Of a stretch of 36,747 nucleotides of DNA, positions 7,220 to 16,764 are shown piece by piece. Position numbers and translations under genes: made by a program. The stretch lies in the IMG/VR virus record IMGVR_UViG_3300009788_000207, positions 1 to 36,747 of that record. One strand, 5' to 3'. Every line of letters begins with the position of its first letter. Positions within the stretch are counted from its first letter, which is position 1. This stretch comes from a virus. The notes beneath the pieces were generated by a model. It was not told the DNA's origin, searched no databases, and saw only the letters and a list, made by a program, of their open reading frames with translations.

Positions 7220-8637
7220 CAGTTAGAACAGTAGGATCTGGCAAAGATCACTCCACCATTCAAGATGCAGTAGATTGGTTTATCACAAATCAAAGTGACT
7301 TTACAGGCCTTGGTATTCAGTATATCGATGTATATAATAATTTAACTTTATCAGCAAATATTAATCTGTCGGGACTGACCACCACATCCAGTGATTATTT
7401 AATGCTGCGTGCTTTTAATGATGCAGAATTGTCATTGCTTGAGACACTAACATTAAATGCGAGTGGGTATAGGTTTAATGGTTTAGATGGATTTGTTGTA
7501 AAAGTAATCACAGGTTTTAATGGAGGGGCGACGAGAGCTGTTGGCTCAGACTACGGGTTAAAGTTTCATAATTGCTCACTGAATAATGAAGTAGGAGCGA
7601 GCGTTAACGGAATACAAGGTAGTTCAGGAGCGGGAGCTACCGATCTTGATAACTTCTTAGTAATAGGTTTTAACGGAACTAATAAGTACGGTGTAACTGC
7701 TGGCGATGCTTCCATAGCTAATATGACGGTATATGACTGTACGAGGGGTCATGCAAATTCATCAGGAGGAACCGTTATTGACTCTGTTGTATTAGACAGT
7801 TCTGCGCTTGATTTTTACGGAACACCAGCAGGAATTAGTTATTGTGGCTCATCAGATACAACAGCGATAGGTACTGGCTCTTTAAATAATTTAGTGTCTA
7901 CTGATGAGTACACTGATCCAGCTAATGGAGATTTTAGTCTTAAGGTTGGAAATAATATTGAAACTGCGTCCTCTACGGGTGGAGTCATAGGGTATGAAGC
8001 TCCTTCACCCATGCACCCTGGCGTAATTACCAGCATAGGGGGGGATGACTCTGTATATCCTGGCGAAACGGGTGTTGCAATAGTTGCCTCTGGTTTTGAC
8101 GCTTCTCCGACGACTCAAATAGTTACTTTATCGGACGGAATAAACACAGAAAATTTAACTATAACGAATTGGAATTCAGGGCAGCCGATAGTAACAGCGC
8201 CTCTTGATATTGATTTATTATGGGGATCTACAGCACTTGAATTAAAGATTACTGATGATCAAGGCACTGCTATATTTGGTTCCTCGGTGACACTGGCTGT
8301 GCTTGCTGGGTGGGGCATTATTAATTTTGCGGGATCTATACCCGACCCAAATACTACAGAATCATTTTCTGAGATGGCTTTATCAGACTTCGGATTGACT
8401 GTGGCGGCAGGGGACAAAATAACCTTAACAACAGATTTTGCGCTATCTGTAGATAGTCAATGGATACCAACCGTAAATCCCTCACAAACCATTGTAGGGA
8501 ACTATAAAGTATGGGATGATTCCGACAACACCTACACGACTATCGCTGAGTATACGATACAAGAAGGAGAGGAGGTTTCCGTATCAGGTGTGGCCAATAT
8601 TTATGCGCCCTATACGAAACTTCACGCACACAGATAA
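7216..8637 (+). CDS. Tail spike-like protein: beta-helix plus Ig-like region, shared C-terminal motif, 473 aa
   Basis: GTG start at 7216, overlapping the previous TGA. The first 20 residues include GKDHSTIQDAVDWF, the usual opening of pectate-lyase-like beta-helices, and residues to about 260 show short repeated strands with Asn/Gly turns. Residues about 265-375 (VITSIGGDDSVYPGETGVAI onward) look like an IPT/TIG-type Ig domain, followed by another beta domain. The end is GVANIYAPYTKLHAHR then TAA, paralleling the 440-residue protein. The coil pattern suggests a spike or branched receptor-binding protein. Catalytic residues cannot be assigned. Confidence 0.65.
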   Translation: MTVRTVGSGKDHSTIQDAVDWFITNQSDFTGLGIQYIDVYNNLTLSANINLSGLTTTSSDYLMLRAFNDAELSLLETLTLNASGYRFNGLDGFVVKVITGFNGGATRAVGSDYGLKFHNCSLNNEVGASVNGIQGSSGAGATDLDNFLVIGFNGTNKYGVTAGDASIANMTVYDCTRGHANSSGGTVIDSVVLDSSALDFYGTPAGISYCGSSDTTAIGTGSLNNLVSTDEYTDPANGDFSLKVGNNIETASSTGGVIGYEAPSPMHPGVITSIGGDDSVYPGETGVAIVASGFDASPTTQIVTLSDGINTENLTITNWNSGQPIVTAPLDIDLLWGSTALELKITDDQGTAIFGSSVTLAVLAGWGIINFAGSIPDPNTTESFSEMALSDFGLTVAAGDKITLTTDFALSVDSQWIPTVNPSQTIVGNYKVWDDSDNTYTTIAEYTIQEGEEVSVSGVANIYAPYTKLHAHR

Positions 8638-8664
8638 CACCGGACACACTTTAAGGAGCGTAAA

Positions 8665-9162
8665 ATGGCTACAAGTAAGGCGTATTATTTACCAGAGACA
8701 AAGAGCACCTTCTTAGCCTCTGCAGGCACAGTCGTTCACACGCTGACATCACTAGGGACTTTAGCAGGAAGACAGTCGGCTCAATTGGATTTTGGCTCTG
8801 GAGCTGTAGCCTTTATGTTCCGGTGGCGAGCATGGGTTAAATTTGCAACAGCCCCAGTGGTCGGAGAAGTGATTGATTACTACATTAAAACCTCTGATGG
8901 TACTCATCTAGATAACGATGATGGGACAGGAGATGCAGCGGTCAGCGATATAGACAAGCTAAAAAACTTACGATATATAGGGTCGATTACTGTCGATGAA
9001 GCCAGCAACACTCCTGAATTTTCAGCGTCAGGGACGGTAGCTATTTTTGAGCAGATAGTTCAAATAGTTGCTTGGAATGCGACAGCAGATGCGCTTAGTT
9101 CAACGGCATCAGACATGGGCTTTTATCTGGAAGAAATTCCAATGCAAGGGCAGGCAGCTTAA
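8665..9162 (+). CDS. Small virion structural protein, 165 aa
   Basis: ATG at 8665 with a Shine-Dalgarno AAGGAG at 8652-8657. The protein starts MATSKAYYLPETKSTFLASA and has a beta-rich pattern with FRWRAWVKFATAPVVGEVID in the middle. It ends in TAA directly abutting the ATG of the lectin-like gene. Small proteins of this form accompany LamG-like tail proteins in several phages and are thought to be tail or baseplate components. The exact role is unknown. Confidence 0.65.
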   Translation: MATSKAYYLPETKSTFLASAGTVVHTLTSLGTLAGRQSAQLDFGSGAVAFMFRWRAWVKFATAPVVGEVIDYYIKTSDGTHLDNDDGTGDAAVSDIDKLKNLRYIGSITVDEASNTPEFSASGTVAIFEQIVQIVAWNATADALSSTASDMGFYLEEIPMQGQAA

Positions 9163-10029
9163 ATGTCCGTATTTGAACTTCCAAGATGGGTCCATTCTGA
9201 TTTTCAGAGTACAAGGGACAAGCCTACCGGACCTGTTGAAATTGATTGGAGTAATACGCTAACAAAGGGGCTTAAGTTTTTCTTTGTTCCCAGACACGGT
9301 GATGATGTAACAAAGGGCTCTGGTACGCTTGGAGCGGTGGACCCGCCATTTTTCTATGACGTAACCAGAAAGTATAAGCTAAATGGTAGATTCGCTAATG
9401 TTCTCAGGGGCTACAACATTAAATCATTGCAAAATGAAATAGTGCTACAAGAAATGGCTACAGGACAGGGCGATAACTATGGGATGGTCATAAGCCCGAC
9501 AGTTACTTTTAGTGATTCAGAAGCCTTCACAGTCGGAGGTAAGATAATAGCTGATACCGGACAATCGAGGCTGAAACCGTTTGGAGATGCAGCAGGAGGA
9601 ACTGGAGGGGCAAAGGGCATCTTTAATAGGAGGGGAAGTTTTCTAAGATTCTATGCCGATGCTGGGATTATATCACTTTCTACCTTTATCGCGAACACAG
9701 GCCCAGTAAGTACATTTTTTTCATCGTCAGGCGGCGGGGCTTCTGCTAGTGATGTAGCAGCATATCAAACAGAAACACACGAAAAAAATACTTTGTCAGG
9801 GCAATCAACGGCATTCTCTTTTACTGAATTGACTAACGGGCTAAACAACGATCTACCACAAAATCAAGTTTATTGGGTTATGTGGGATAGGCAGTTATCA
9901 GACGCAGAGATACTAAGCTTCTCAAGCAACCCTTACCAACTTCTAAAGCCCCAAACACCTTTAATGTATTTTGTTCCCAGTGTTGCAGCGGCGGCAGGTA
10001 ACCCATGGTACTATTATGCACAACAATGA
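9163..10029 (+). CDS. LamG/concanavalin-like tail protein, 288 aa
   Basis: The ATG at 9163 immediately follows the upstream TAA. The C-terminal third contains VYWVMWDRQLSDAEILSFSS followed by NPYQLLKP. This is the signature ending of phage LamG/concanavalin A-like proteins, in which a strand is followed by (W/D)R.LS.AEI...NP.Q(L/I)(F/L).P. Residues about 90-250 would form the jelly roll. The fold binds glycans and is usual in tail-fibre clusters. The product is consistent with a receptor-recognition or virion-decoration role. Which glycan it binds is not evident. Confidence 0.75.
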   Translation: MSVFELPRWVHSDFQSTRDKPTGPVEIDWSNTLTKGLKFFFVPRHGDDVTKGSGTLGAVDPPFFYDVTRKYKLNGRFANVLRGYNIKSLQNEIVLQEMATGQGDNYGMVISPTVTFSDSEAFTVGGKIIADTGQSRLKPFGDAAGGTGGAKGIFNRRGSFLRFYADAGIISLSTFIANTGPVSTFFSSSGGGASASDVAAYQTETHEKNTLSGQSTAFSFTELTNGLNNDLPQNQVYWVMWDRQLSDAEILSFSSNPYQLLKPQTPLMYFVPSVAAAAGNPWYYYAQQ

Positions 10030-10044
10030 AACGAGAGAACTGTA

Positions 10045-13000
10045 ATGGCTGAAATTTTTATTGATGTGGACACAGCACTCGCATCAGTGCCGGTGAACGT
10101 AATGCCCTTGATTGATGCCACTGACTTCAAAACCATTGAAGATGCGGTGGTTTTCAATCAGGCAGGACTGGCGTTATTCTGGAATTTTACCAATACGTCT
10201 GGAGTCACTACGGTAACAGCGGTTACACCCACTTCAGCAGGCGATTATGATTGGACAGATTTTACCACTTCAGGTATGTACGGAATCGAGATACCTGCTT
10301 CTGGAGGGGCTTCTATAAACAACGACACAGCGGGAACTGGGCATTTCACCGGCTCCGCAACTGGGGTTCTGGCATGGACAGGTCCGAAAATGACTTTCAG
10401 GGCAGCTGGTTTAAACAACTTATTGGTGGATGATGCATTTAGCGCAACCAGGGGTTTGGCTGGAACCGCACTACCGGCAGCAGCAGCAGACGCAGCTTTT
10501 GGTTTGCCGATCTCGGATGCTGGTGGGTTAGATCTAGATACTAAGCTGGCAAATACCAACGAAATTACTGTGGCCAGAATGGGCGCGCTAACTGATTGGC
10601 TCAATGGAAATCGGCTGGATCTTCTTCTTGACGCAATCAAAGTTCCTACTGACAAGATGGTGTTTACTGTCGCAAATCAACTTGATTCCAATATGCTGTC
10701 CGTCTCTGGGGATGGAGCAGCCGCTGATAATATGGAAGCAACTTATGATGGTACTGGCTATACAGACGATCAAGCCCCTGCAAAACAATCTCAATTAGAC
10801 TCAATTGCAAATGTTGGCTCAGCAGTTCATAAGCCAGCAGCCTCTTATGTGTTGACCACAGGTACACAATCTTTAAACACCGTCACTGCTACAGAAGCTC
10901 TTGACGGAACAAATCATGAACATGCTGACACAGCCGGTGCAATGGAATTGTATTACGAGTTTCTGATTGGTGGAGGCACCCCCACCTCTGTTCAAGTAAC
11001 AGGCTATGTAACAGGAAATAATGATGATATCGATGTTTACGGATATGACTGGGTAAGCGCATCATTTAAACAAATTGGTAATATGCAAGGGGGATCTGCA
11101 AACAATACTGTGCATTCCTTTGACTTATTTGTTGATATGGTTGGTTCAGGTGCCGATGAAGGCAAAGTAAGGGTTCAGTTCTTTAAAGCGTCTGGACTTA
11201 CAACAGCAACACTAGCAGTCGATCAAATATTTGTAGCTTTCTCGCAAGGCGTGGAAGGGTACGAAAATGGAGCTGTCTGGTACGATTCAAATGCTTCCAA
11301 CACCAGTACAGAAGTCAATATAGACGGAACTAGCAGAAACCCTGTTTCTACAGAAGCTGCTGTTAATACATTATTGGCTTCTACAGGACTGCACAGGGTA
11401 CAGGTTGCACCTAATAGCACATATACATTTGCAGCATCTCAGCAAAACCAAGTATTTTCAGGGGAGTCATGGATATTAGCATTGGGCGGCCAAGATATGT
11501 CTGCGACGCACATTATTGGCGCGGTAGTCAGCGGGATCGCAACAGGAGCTAGCCGTCCGGTATTTAAAGACTGTGAATTAGGGACTTGTACGCTAGTCCC
11601 ATTTATTGCTAGTAATTGTGGGCTAACCGACACGCTGACTTTTTCAGCAGCTGGTAATTATGAAGTGACAATGTGTCATTCCTCTATCGCTGGTTCATCA
11701 ACCCCAATTATTGACACTGGCGCAGCTGTAGCTGATGTCAATCTCACAATGCCAGGATACGAGCAAGGCATCGAAATCAGGAACCTTAATAATCTTGGTG
11801 CTGACTTATTCAGTATATCCGGAAAAGGCCAGATTATTTATGCAGCCTCTTCAAGTGGAGCAGTCAACCAACGAGGAAGCTGGAAAGTAACTAATACTGG
11901 TGGGGTAACGATTACGTCCGATGACAATACAGCAGGTATAGCAGATGTTGAAGATACAGTTTGGGATACAATACTGACAGGGGCTAGCCACAATACCTCA
12001 CAATCGTCAGGGAAAATTTTAAGGCAATTACTGGAAGGTGGCTATGCACGTGCAGCAGTTTGGATTGACACCAGCGCAGCCCCTGGCGGGGATGGTACTG
12101 TAACTGATCCAGTAGATAATATTACAGCCGCATTGGTTGTTGCTGCGACAACAGGTTTCCGCAATCTAGAGTATGTAACAGGGTCATCTGACACACTTGT
12201 GGCTGCTGTTGATGGATTTCATATAGCTGGATTTGGTTATACTTTGGCGCTTGGCGGCCAGTCAATCTCTGGAACTCGCATAAGTAACGGCATGTTAAGC
12301 GGGATTTGTACGGGCGCATTACCACCACAATTCAAAGGAAGCTCATTTACAAACACAACGCTTCCTCCTTGCTCTATAAAAGGCGGGTCGTTTGGTGGGT
12401 CTGTAATACTGGGGGCAGGAGATTATTTCTTTGATAGTTGCTTCTCGTCAGTTGCTGGAACTTCTGCTCCAGACTTTGATATGGGTGCGGCGACAGGGAA
12501 TACAAATCTCAATTTACGACACTATTCAGGCGGCGCAGAAATTAAGAATATGGGTGCGACCGGTACTGATAATATGAGCCTTGAGGGTAATGGGCAGCTA
12601 ATCCTTAATGCCAACTGCGCAGGCGGAACAATAGCCATTCGAGGCAACTTCACAGTTACTGATAATGCTGGTGATGTAGTCACATTGTCCGACGATGCTC
12701 GATTTGACGTAATGCAGGTCGAAGACGCTGTTTGGGATCTTGCTACGGCGGGGCACACCATAGCGGGCACATTTGGAGCGCAGGCTAAAACAGTTGTTGA
12801 TAGAATTGAGGTTGACACCATTCAGACACAGGTTGATATCGCGAACCTCAAGGATTTTGATCCAGCGGTAGATACCGTTGATATCGGCAAGATAGTTGGA
12901 AGTGCTCTATCTGCCACCAACCTACGAGAGTCAGCATTAACTATGACTGTAGTGACCGTGGGTGGCGTTCCTACGACCACAGTAATACCCACCAACCTCA

Positions 13001-13167
13001 CAGAAACTACCAATGACCACTATAAGGGACTTGTTTTTAAGTGGAAGGATGGTGCGCTGGAAGGACAAGGAACAGAAATAGAGGGGTATAATGGCGCAAC
13101 TAAGGAACTAACTGTCACGGCAACTACAGACCCGTGTAGTTCGGGTGATATAGGGGTTATTTTATGA
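10045..13167 (+). CDS. Large tail fibre protein with internal duplication, 1040 aa
   Basis: ATG at 10045, preceded by AACGAGAGAAC. The N-terminus (MAEIFIDVDTALASVPVNVM) and the region to about 260, with FRAAGLNNLLVDD and EATYDGTGYTDDQ, match a common phage fibre architecture in which modules are joined by short linkers. Residues about 411-650 and 672-905 are diverged tandem copies: both open with VW(Y/I)D, contain LALGGQ.(M/I)S.T.I and end VED(T/A)VWD. The C-terminus (PTNLTETTNDHYKGLVFKWK, then EGQGTEIEGYNGATKELTV) matches the domain often found at phage fibre ends. Probably a trimeric long fibre. The ATGA overlap couples it to the next gene. Confidence 0.75.
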   Translation: MAEIFIDVDTALASVPVNVMPLIDATDFKTIEDAVVFNQAGLALFWNFTNTSGVTTVTAVTPTSAGDYDWTDFTTSGMYGIEIPASGGASINNDTAGTGHFTGSATGVLAWTGPKMTFRAAGLNNLLVDDAFSATRGLAGTALPAAAADAAFGLPISDAGGLDLDTKLANTNEITVARMGALTDWLNGNRLDLLLDAIKVPTDKMVFTVANQLDSNMLSVSGDGAAADNMEATYDGTGYTDDQAPAKQSQLDSIANVGSAVHKPAASYVLTTGTQSLNTVTATEALDGTNHEHADTAGAMELYYEFLIGGGTPTSVQVTGYVTGNNDDIDVYGYDWVSASFKQIGNMQGGSANNTVHSFDLFVDMVGSGADEGKVRVQFFKASGLTTATLAVDQIFVAFSQGVEGYENGAVWYDSNASNTSTEVNIDGTSRNPVSTEAAVNTLLASTGLHRVQVAPNSTYTFAASQQNQVFSGESWILALGGQDMSATHIIGAVVSGIATGASRPVFKDCELGTCTLVPFIASNCGLTDTLTFSAAGNYEVTMCHSSIAGSSTPIIDTGAAVADVNLTMPGYEQGIEIRNLNNLGADLFSISGKGQIIYAASSSGAVNQRGSWKVTNTGGVTITSDDNTAGIADVEDTVWDTILTGASHNTSQSSGKILRQLLEGGYARAAVWIDTSAAPGGDGTVTDPVDNITAALVVAATTGFRNLEYVTGSSDTLVAAVDGFHIAGFGYTLALGGQSISGTRISNGMLSGICTGALPPQFKGSSFTNTTLPPCSIKGGSFGGSVILGAGDYFFDSCFSSVAGTSAPDFDMGAATGNTNLNLRHYSGGAEIKNMGATGTDNMSLEGNGQLILNANCAGGTIAIRGNFTVTDNAGDVVTLSDDARFDVMQVEDAVWDLATAGHTIAGTFGAQAKTVVDRIEVDTIQTQVDIANLKDFDPAVDTVDIGKIVGSALSATNLRESALTMTVVTVGGVPTTTVIPTNLTETTNDHYKGLVFKWKDGALEGQGTEIEGYNGATKELTVTATTDPCSSGDIGVIL

Positions 13168-13400
13168 GCAAAGAAAAACTGATTGCAGAGCTTCGAATAT
13201 CTGCTGATGACAACACTAATAGATTGACGCATAAAGCGGTTGATCTGGTAGAAAGACTAATAAACCAAGAGGTGTCTGCGAAGGTTGAGGAATCCCCAGC
13301 TTATCGCGCCCCAGAAGTGAAGGACGATTACTTACTAGGATGCGCCGTACTGGGCCTTGCACTGATTATTTTGTTTGAGAGGGTATTGCCATGGCTTTAA
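13164..13400 (+). CDS. Small protein with C-terminal membrane anchor, 78 aa
   Basis: ATG at 13164 overlaps the fibre stop (ATGA). Residues 1-52 are charged and helical (KLIAELRISADDNTNRLTHK). Residues about 56-75 (LLGCAVLGLALIILFERVLP) form a hydrophobic helix near the C-terminus. This tail-anchored topology is seen in some phage holin-like and virion proteins. The position between fibre and head genes favours an accessory virion role, but a lysis role cannot be excluded. It overlaps the next start by 10 bp. Confidence 0.6.
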   Translation: MSKEKLIAELRISADDNTNRLTHKAVDLVERLINQEVSAKVEESPAYRAPEVKDDYLLGCAVLGLALIILFERVLPWL

Positions 13401-13618
13401 CCCGTTTAGGCTCACACGGCGTACCTCTGGGCGTTGGTGGCGACTTTACAGGGAAAGAGGAAGCAGCCCCTGCCCCAGCTACCGGCGTACAGGGTATTTA
13501 CGCCCCAATTACCAGATTACACGCGCACCGAAGAGAGATTTTTGGCAAGTCTGTGAAAGATTTTATTTATGCAAGTTTAGTATATAATGGCTGGAAGCCG
13601 GCCTACCAAGAGGATTAA
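13391..13618 (+). CDS. Small protein carrying the YAP-T-LH-HR motif, 75 aa
   Basis: ATG at 13391 lies within the end of the upstream gene. The N-terminus (MALTRLGSHGVPLGVGGDFT) is Gly-rich, followed by a short Ala/Pro linker and GVQGIYAPITRLHAHR at residues 32-47. That motif is shared with the ends of two tail proteins at 5980 and 8637. Here 28 residues follow (REIFGKSVKDFIYASLVYNG onward), so the motif is internal. A short connector or docking protein for tail appendages is a reasonable inference. No homologous family with known function is recognised. Confidence 0.6.
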   Translation: MALTRLGSHGVPLGVGGDFTGKEEAAPAPATGVQGIYAPITRLHAHRREIFGKSVKDFIYASLVYNGWKPAYQED

Positions 13619-13620
13619 TT

Positions 13621-14154
13621 ATGACTCAGGTCTTTGATGTAAATGTACAATTTAATACCTTTAGGGGGGTTGATGCAATAACCCGACCAGCTAATACAGA
13701 TGTGTATACTGCTGGCGATGTGGTGTCAGAGGTTACCAGTAATGACCACTTTACCTTTGAGGAAGTGAATAGACCTGGGGGCATCAAAAAGCACTTAGGT
13801 GGTTCTATCGCTACTGCTCGGCTTCATAGCTCTGCCAATCAGGCGACAAAACTGGATGGTGAATTGTGGCTATTCAGTCAAGATATTGCAGAGGTAGCAG
13901 ATAATGGTGCCTTTGCTCCTACTGATGCAGAAATGCTAACACTTGTGGGTATTATCGATTTTCCGGTTGCTAATTGGAAAGAGGGGATAGCTACGGCAGG
14001 CGCTGCTGGTAATGCGGTCTGTGAAGCCTTTAATCTCGGACTGGCATACAAGGGCGGGCTTACCTCCCTCTTTGGACAGCTGGTAGTGAGAAATGCTTAT
14101 ACGCCAGTCTCCGGCGAGATATTCACTTGCGAGATTATTGTTTCTAGGGATTAA
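13621..14154 (+). CDS. Structural protein upstream of portal, 177 aa
   Basis: The ATG at 13621 follows a TAA by two bases. The product starts MTQVFDVNVQFNTFRGVDAI and contains ITRPANTDVYTAGDVV, a pattern seen in small virion proteins encoded next to portal genes in many phages. It is beta-rich, of normal size, and has no membrane segment. It probably forms part of the head surface or a head fibre base. Its adjacency to the portal (2 bp) shows co-expression with the head module. The assignment rests on context and composition. Confidence 0.65.
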   Translation: MTQVFDVNVQFNTFRGVDAITRPANTDVYTAGDVVSEVTSNDHFTFEEVNRPGGIKKHLGGSIATARLHSSANQATKLDGELWLFSQDIAEVADNGAFAPTDAEMLTLVGIIDFPVANWKEGIATAGAAGNAVCEAFNLGLAYKGGLTSLFGQLVVRNAYTPVSGEIFTCEIIVSRD

Positions 14155-14156
14155 AA

Positions 14157-16448
14157 GTGGCTGGATCTGACAAGCAAATTCTCGACGCTCCTTCTGCTGA
14201 TGACTTTGATGACGACAAGCAGGACGAACAAGAGGCCGAACAGCTGGAAATGCTGGATAAGCTTGGCATGTCGCTATCCAAGAATCGAACCGAGGCTATC
14301 ACCTACCGACAGAACTCAGGGATCGAGCGGGAGTGGATGGAGGACCGAGAGCATTACGAAGGGATTGATGATACTAACAGGGGAGAGTTGGGAGATTGGG
14401 AATCAAAACCTCTTGGCCAAGGGGCACTACAGGATGGCGAAGGTGTTGGGTCTACCGTATTTTTCAATATAACCCGCCCTTACTGTGACACTGCTTCCGC
14501 ACGAGTAGGAGATATGTTACTCCCAACTGATGACAAAGGTTGGGCTATAGAGCCTACACCCATTCCAGACCTTATCGCTATCGCTGATGGCAAGATCCCT
14601 ACCAAAATACAGCAACAAATTGAAGCCCAGGTTCCCCAAGATAAGCTCGCCGCTACTATTAAGGAAATCATCGCTGATCAGCAAATGATTCTAGACGAAG
14701 CGAAATCACAAGCAGATCGGGCAGAGAAGCGCATTAATGACTGGCATACAGAGTGTCAATATAACGCTGAAATGCGGGTAGTGATTGAAGATTGCAGCCA
14801 GATTGGTACGGGTGTTATGAAAGGCCCGATACCCGAGAACAAAAAACATCTTGCCTTTTTTAATAACCAAATGGTAATGAAGGATGAATTGCAACCTATA
14901 TCGCGCAGGGTTCAAGTTCAGAACTGTTATCCAGATCCTTCCTGTGGGCAGAACATTCAGAATGGTGCTTTCCACTTTGAAAAAGACGATATTAGTGAGA
15001 GAGCGCTCCACGACTTACGGAATCAAGAGGGTTATTATCCCGAACAGATTGAACGGTGTTTAAAAGAAGGATCACACAAAGCTGTTAGGGCCGCTGTCGA
15101 AACCCCGAACGTTGACCGTGGTGATCAGGTCGGATTGGTTCGCAGGGATAAAACCAAGCTGTATGAAATATGGTATGTGTACGCCAGACTACGGCGCACA
15201 GACTTGGAGGCCGCTGGTGTTGAGATAGATACTGAGGGACCGGAGATCACCGACATCGATGTTTACCTTGTCATGGTTAATAACAGGGTTATCAAAGCTG
15301 CCAACAATCATTTGAGCACTGGTGAATTTCCATACGATTATATGGTATGGCAGGCAAGAGCGGGGCTACCTTACGGCATTGGTATCTCTCGCCAAGTACG
15401 AGTCCCACAGCGGATTATAAACGGTGGTGGACGTAACCTTATGGACAATGCCGGAATGGCTGGTGGGCCTATGTGGGCGTTCAACCAGGGCATTCTTGAG
15501 CCGGTTGATGGGGTTTATGAGATAGCTCCCAGGAAAGGATGGTTTGTCAGCGAGGACGCAACTGCGCCAGAAGATATTGCCAAGGCGTTTAGCTTTATTG
15601 AATTCCCAATGCTGCAGGAGGATCTGCAAGCTATTATTAAGCTGGGAATGAGTTTTGCGGAATACATTTCAGGGTTACCTAGTTTGCTGCAAGGGCAAGA
15701 ACAGGGTAATGAAGAGACGTTGGGCGGCCAGCAGATGCGCCGGAACGATGGCAGCACAGTATTGCGCCGTATTGCCAGACACTATGACGACAGGATCACA
15801 ACACCGCATCTGCGCAGATATTATGATTATCTGTTGATGTACGGTAATGATGATGAGAAGGGTGATTTTGTTGTCAAGGCTCGTGGTTCATCAGCCCTGG
15901 TTGAGCGAGACATTCAGAACGAGTCTATTGCGCAGCTAGGCAGCCTGGTTACTAATCCAATTTACGGGAAAGATCCTAAGAAGTGGATGAACGAATACAT
16001 GAAGTCACAGCGACTTGATCCCAAAAACTTCGATTATGAAGATGATGAGTGGAAACAGTTGGTTGAGCAAATGTCAGCACCTCCTGCAGATAGCTCAGTA
16101 CAGGTTGCACAGCTTAAGATTGATTTCGAGACATTCAAGCTGCAAAGCAATCAGCAGCTTGAGGCAGGTAAGATAGCCAACGAGAACGAGCAGAAAGAGA
16201 GGGATCGAGAATTAGAGGTTCTTCTGACCAGTTCTAAAGAGCAGTTGGCACTTGTTGTTGCTGAGATGGAGCACCTTGGCACTAAAGATGTGAATTTAGA
16301 TAATATCAAGGCTCATTTAACTGAGGTTATAATCACGCTCGAAGCACAGATGCAATTGTCGGGTGACGATGGCAAAGGTCCAGAGGTCGCAAAGCCGGCC
16401 CTGGAACCTGAAGGTCGCGCCGCCGATGATAAATCGTTCCAAGAATAG
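14157..16448 (+). CDS. Portal protein, 763 aa
   Basis: The GTG start at 14157 lies two bases after the upstream stop. The large acidic protein has the portal pattern of N4/P22-type podoviruses: an N-terminal helical region (YRQNSGIEREWMEDREHYEG), long wing helices at about 170-205, a core with VQNCYPDPSC, and INGGGRNLMDNAGMAGGPMW before the stem. After about residue 620 a Gln/Glu-rich coiled-coil crown follows. Twelve copies would form the ring at the capsid vertex through which DNA passes. The size fits large podoviral portals. The gene ends in TAG, with a ribosome site for the next gene directly after it. Confidence 0.9.
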   Translation: MAGSDKQILDAPSADDFDDDKQDEQEAEQLEMLDKLGMSLSKNRTEAITYRQNSGIEREWMEDREHYEGIDDTNRGELGDWESKPLGQGALQDGEGVGSTVFFNITRPYCDTASARVGDMLLPTDDKGWAIEPTPIPDLIAIADGKIPTKIQQQIEAQVPQDKLAATIKEIIADQQMILDEAKSQADRAEKRINDWHTECQYNAEMRVVIEDCSQIGTGVMKGPIPENKKHLAFFNNQMVMKDELQPISRRVQVQNCYPDPSCGQNIQNGAFHFEKDDISERALHDLRNQEGYYPEQIERCLKEGSHKAVRAAVETPNVDRGDQVGLVRRDKTKLYEIWYVYARLRRTDLEAAGVEIDTEGPEITDIDVYLVMVNNRVIKAANNHLSTGEFPYDYMVWQARAGLPYGIGISRQVRVPQRIINGGGRNLMDNAGMAGGPMWAFNQGILEPVDGVYEIAPRKGWFVSEDATAPEDIAKAFSFIEFPMLQEDLQAIIKLGMSFAEYISGLPSLLQGQEQGNEETLGGQQMRRNDGSTVLRRIARHYDDRITTPHLRRYYDYLLMYGNDDEKGDFVVKARGSSALVERDIQNESIAQLGSLVTNPIYGKDPKKWMNEYMKSQRLDPKNFDYEDDEWKQLVEQMSAPPADSSVQVAQLKIDFETFKLQSNQQLEAGKIANENEQKERDRELEVLLTSSKEQLALVVAEMEHLGTKDVNLDNIKAHLTEVIITLEAQMQLSGDDGKGPEVAKPALEPEGRAADDKSFQE

Positions 16449-16458
16449 GGGGAAAATC

Positions 16459-16752
16459 ATGACAGTAGGATTAGTAGAATTAATGATACTAAAATGTATC
16501 GATGGCACAGGGGATGAGTGGTATATTGTCCCTCCTGAAGAGGTGCCGGAATGGGTCAAAGATCCAGATACTGTGGACTTTTTGGTAGAGGGTCATACGG
16601 CCCAGGCACCAGGGGAAACTGATATGTACCTAGCTCTGAAGGCTGGGCATTATGTCAACATGCCGACTATGGGTGGCAGGATAAAGCTTATCGATAGCGG
16701 TATTGATACTAGTGGTATTAATATAGGGAAGTTGCGCAATGACAGCCATTAA
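16459..16752 (+). CDS. Hypothetical head-module protein, 97 aa
   Basis: ATG at 16459 is preceded by AGGGGGAAAATC, a good ribosome site. An in-frame start at 16363 would overlap the portal and is rejected. The product starts MTVGLVELMILKCIDGTGDE and contains WYIVPPEEVPEWVKDPDTVD, a proline- and acid-rich segment. It is small, acidic and beta-prone. Its location between portal and scaffold suggests an assembly or structural accessory role. No family recognised. Confidence 0.65.
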   Translation: MTVGLVELMILKCIDGTGDEWYIVPPEEVPEWVKDPDTVDFLVEGHTAQAPGETDMYLALKAGHYVNMPTMGGRIKLIDSGIDTSGINIGKLRNDSH

Positions 16753-16764
16753 GGGGTGGACATA

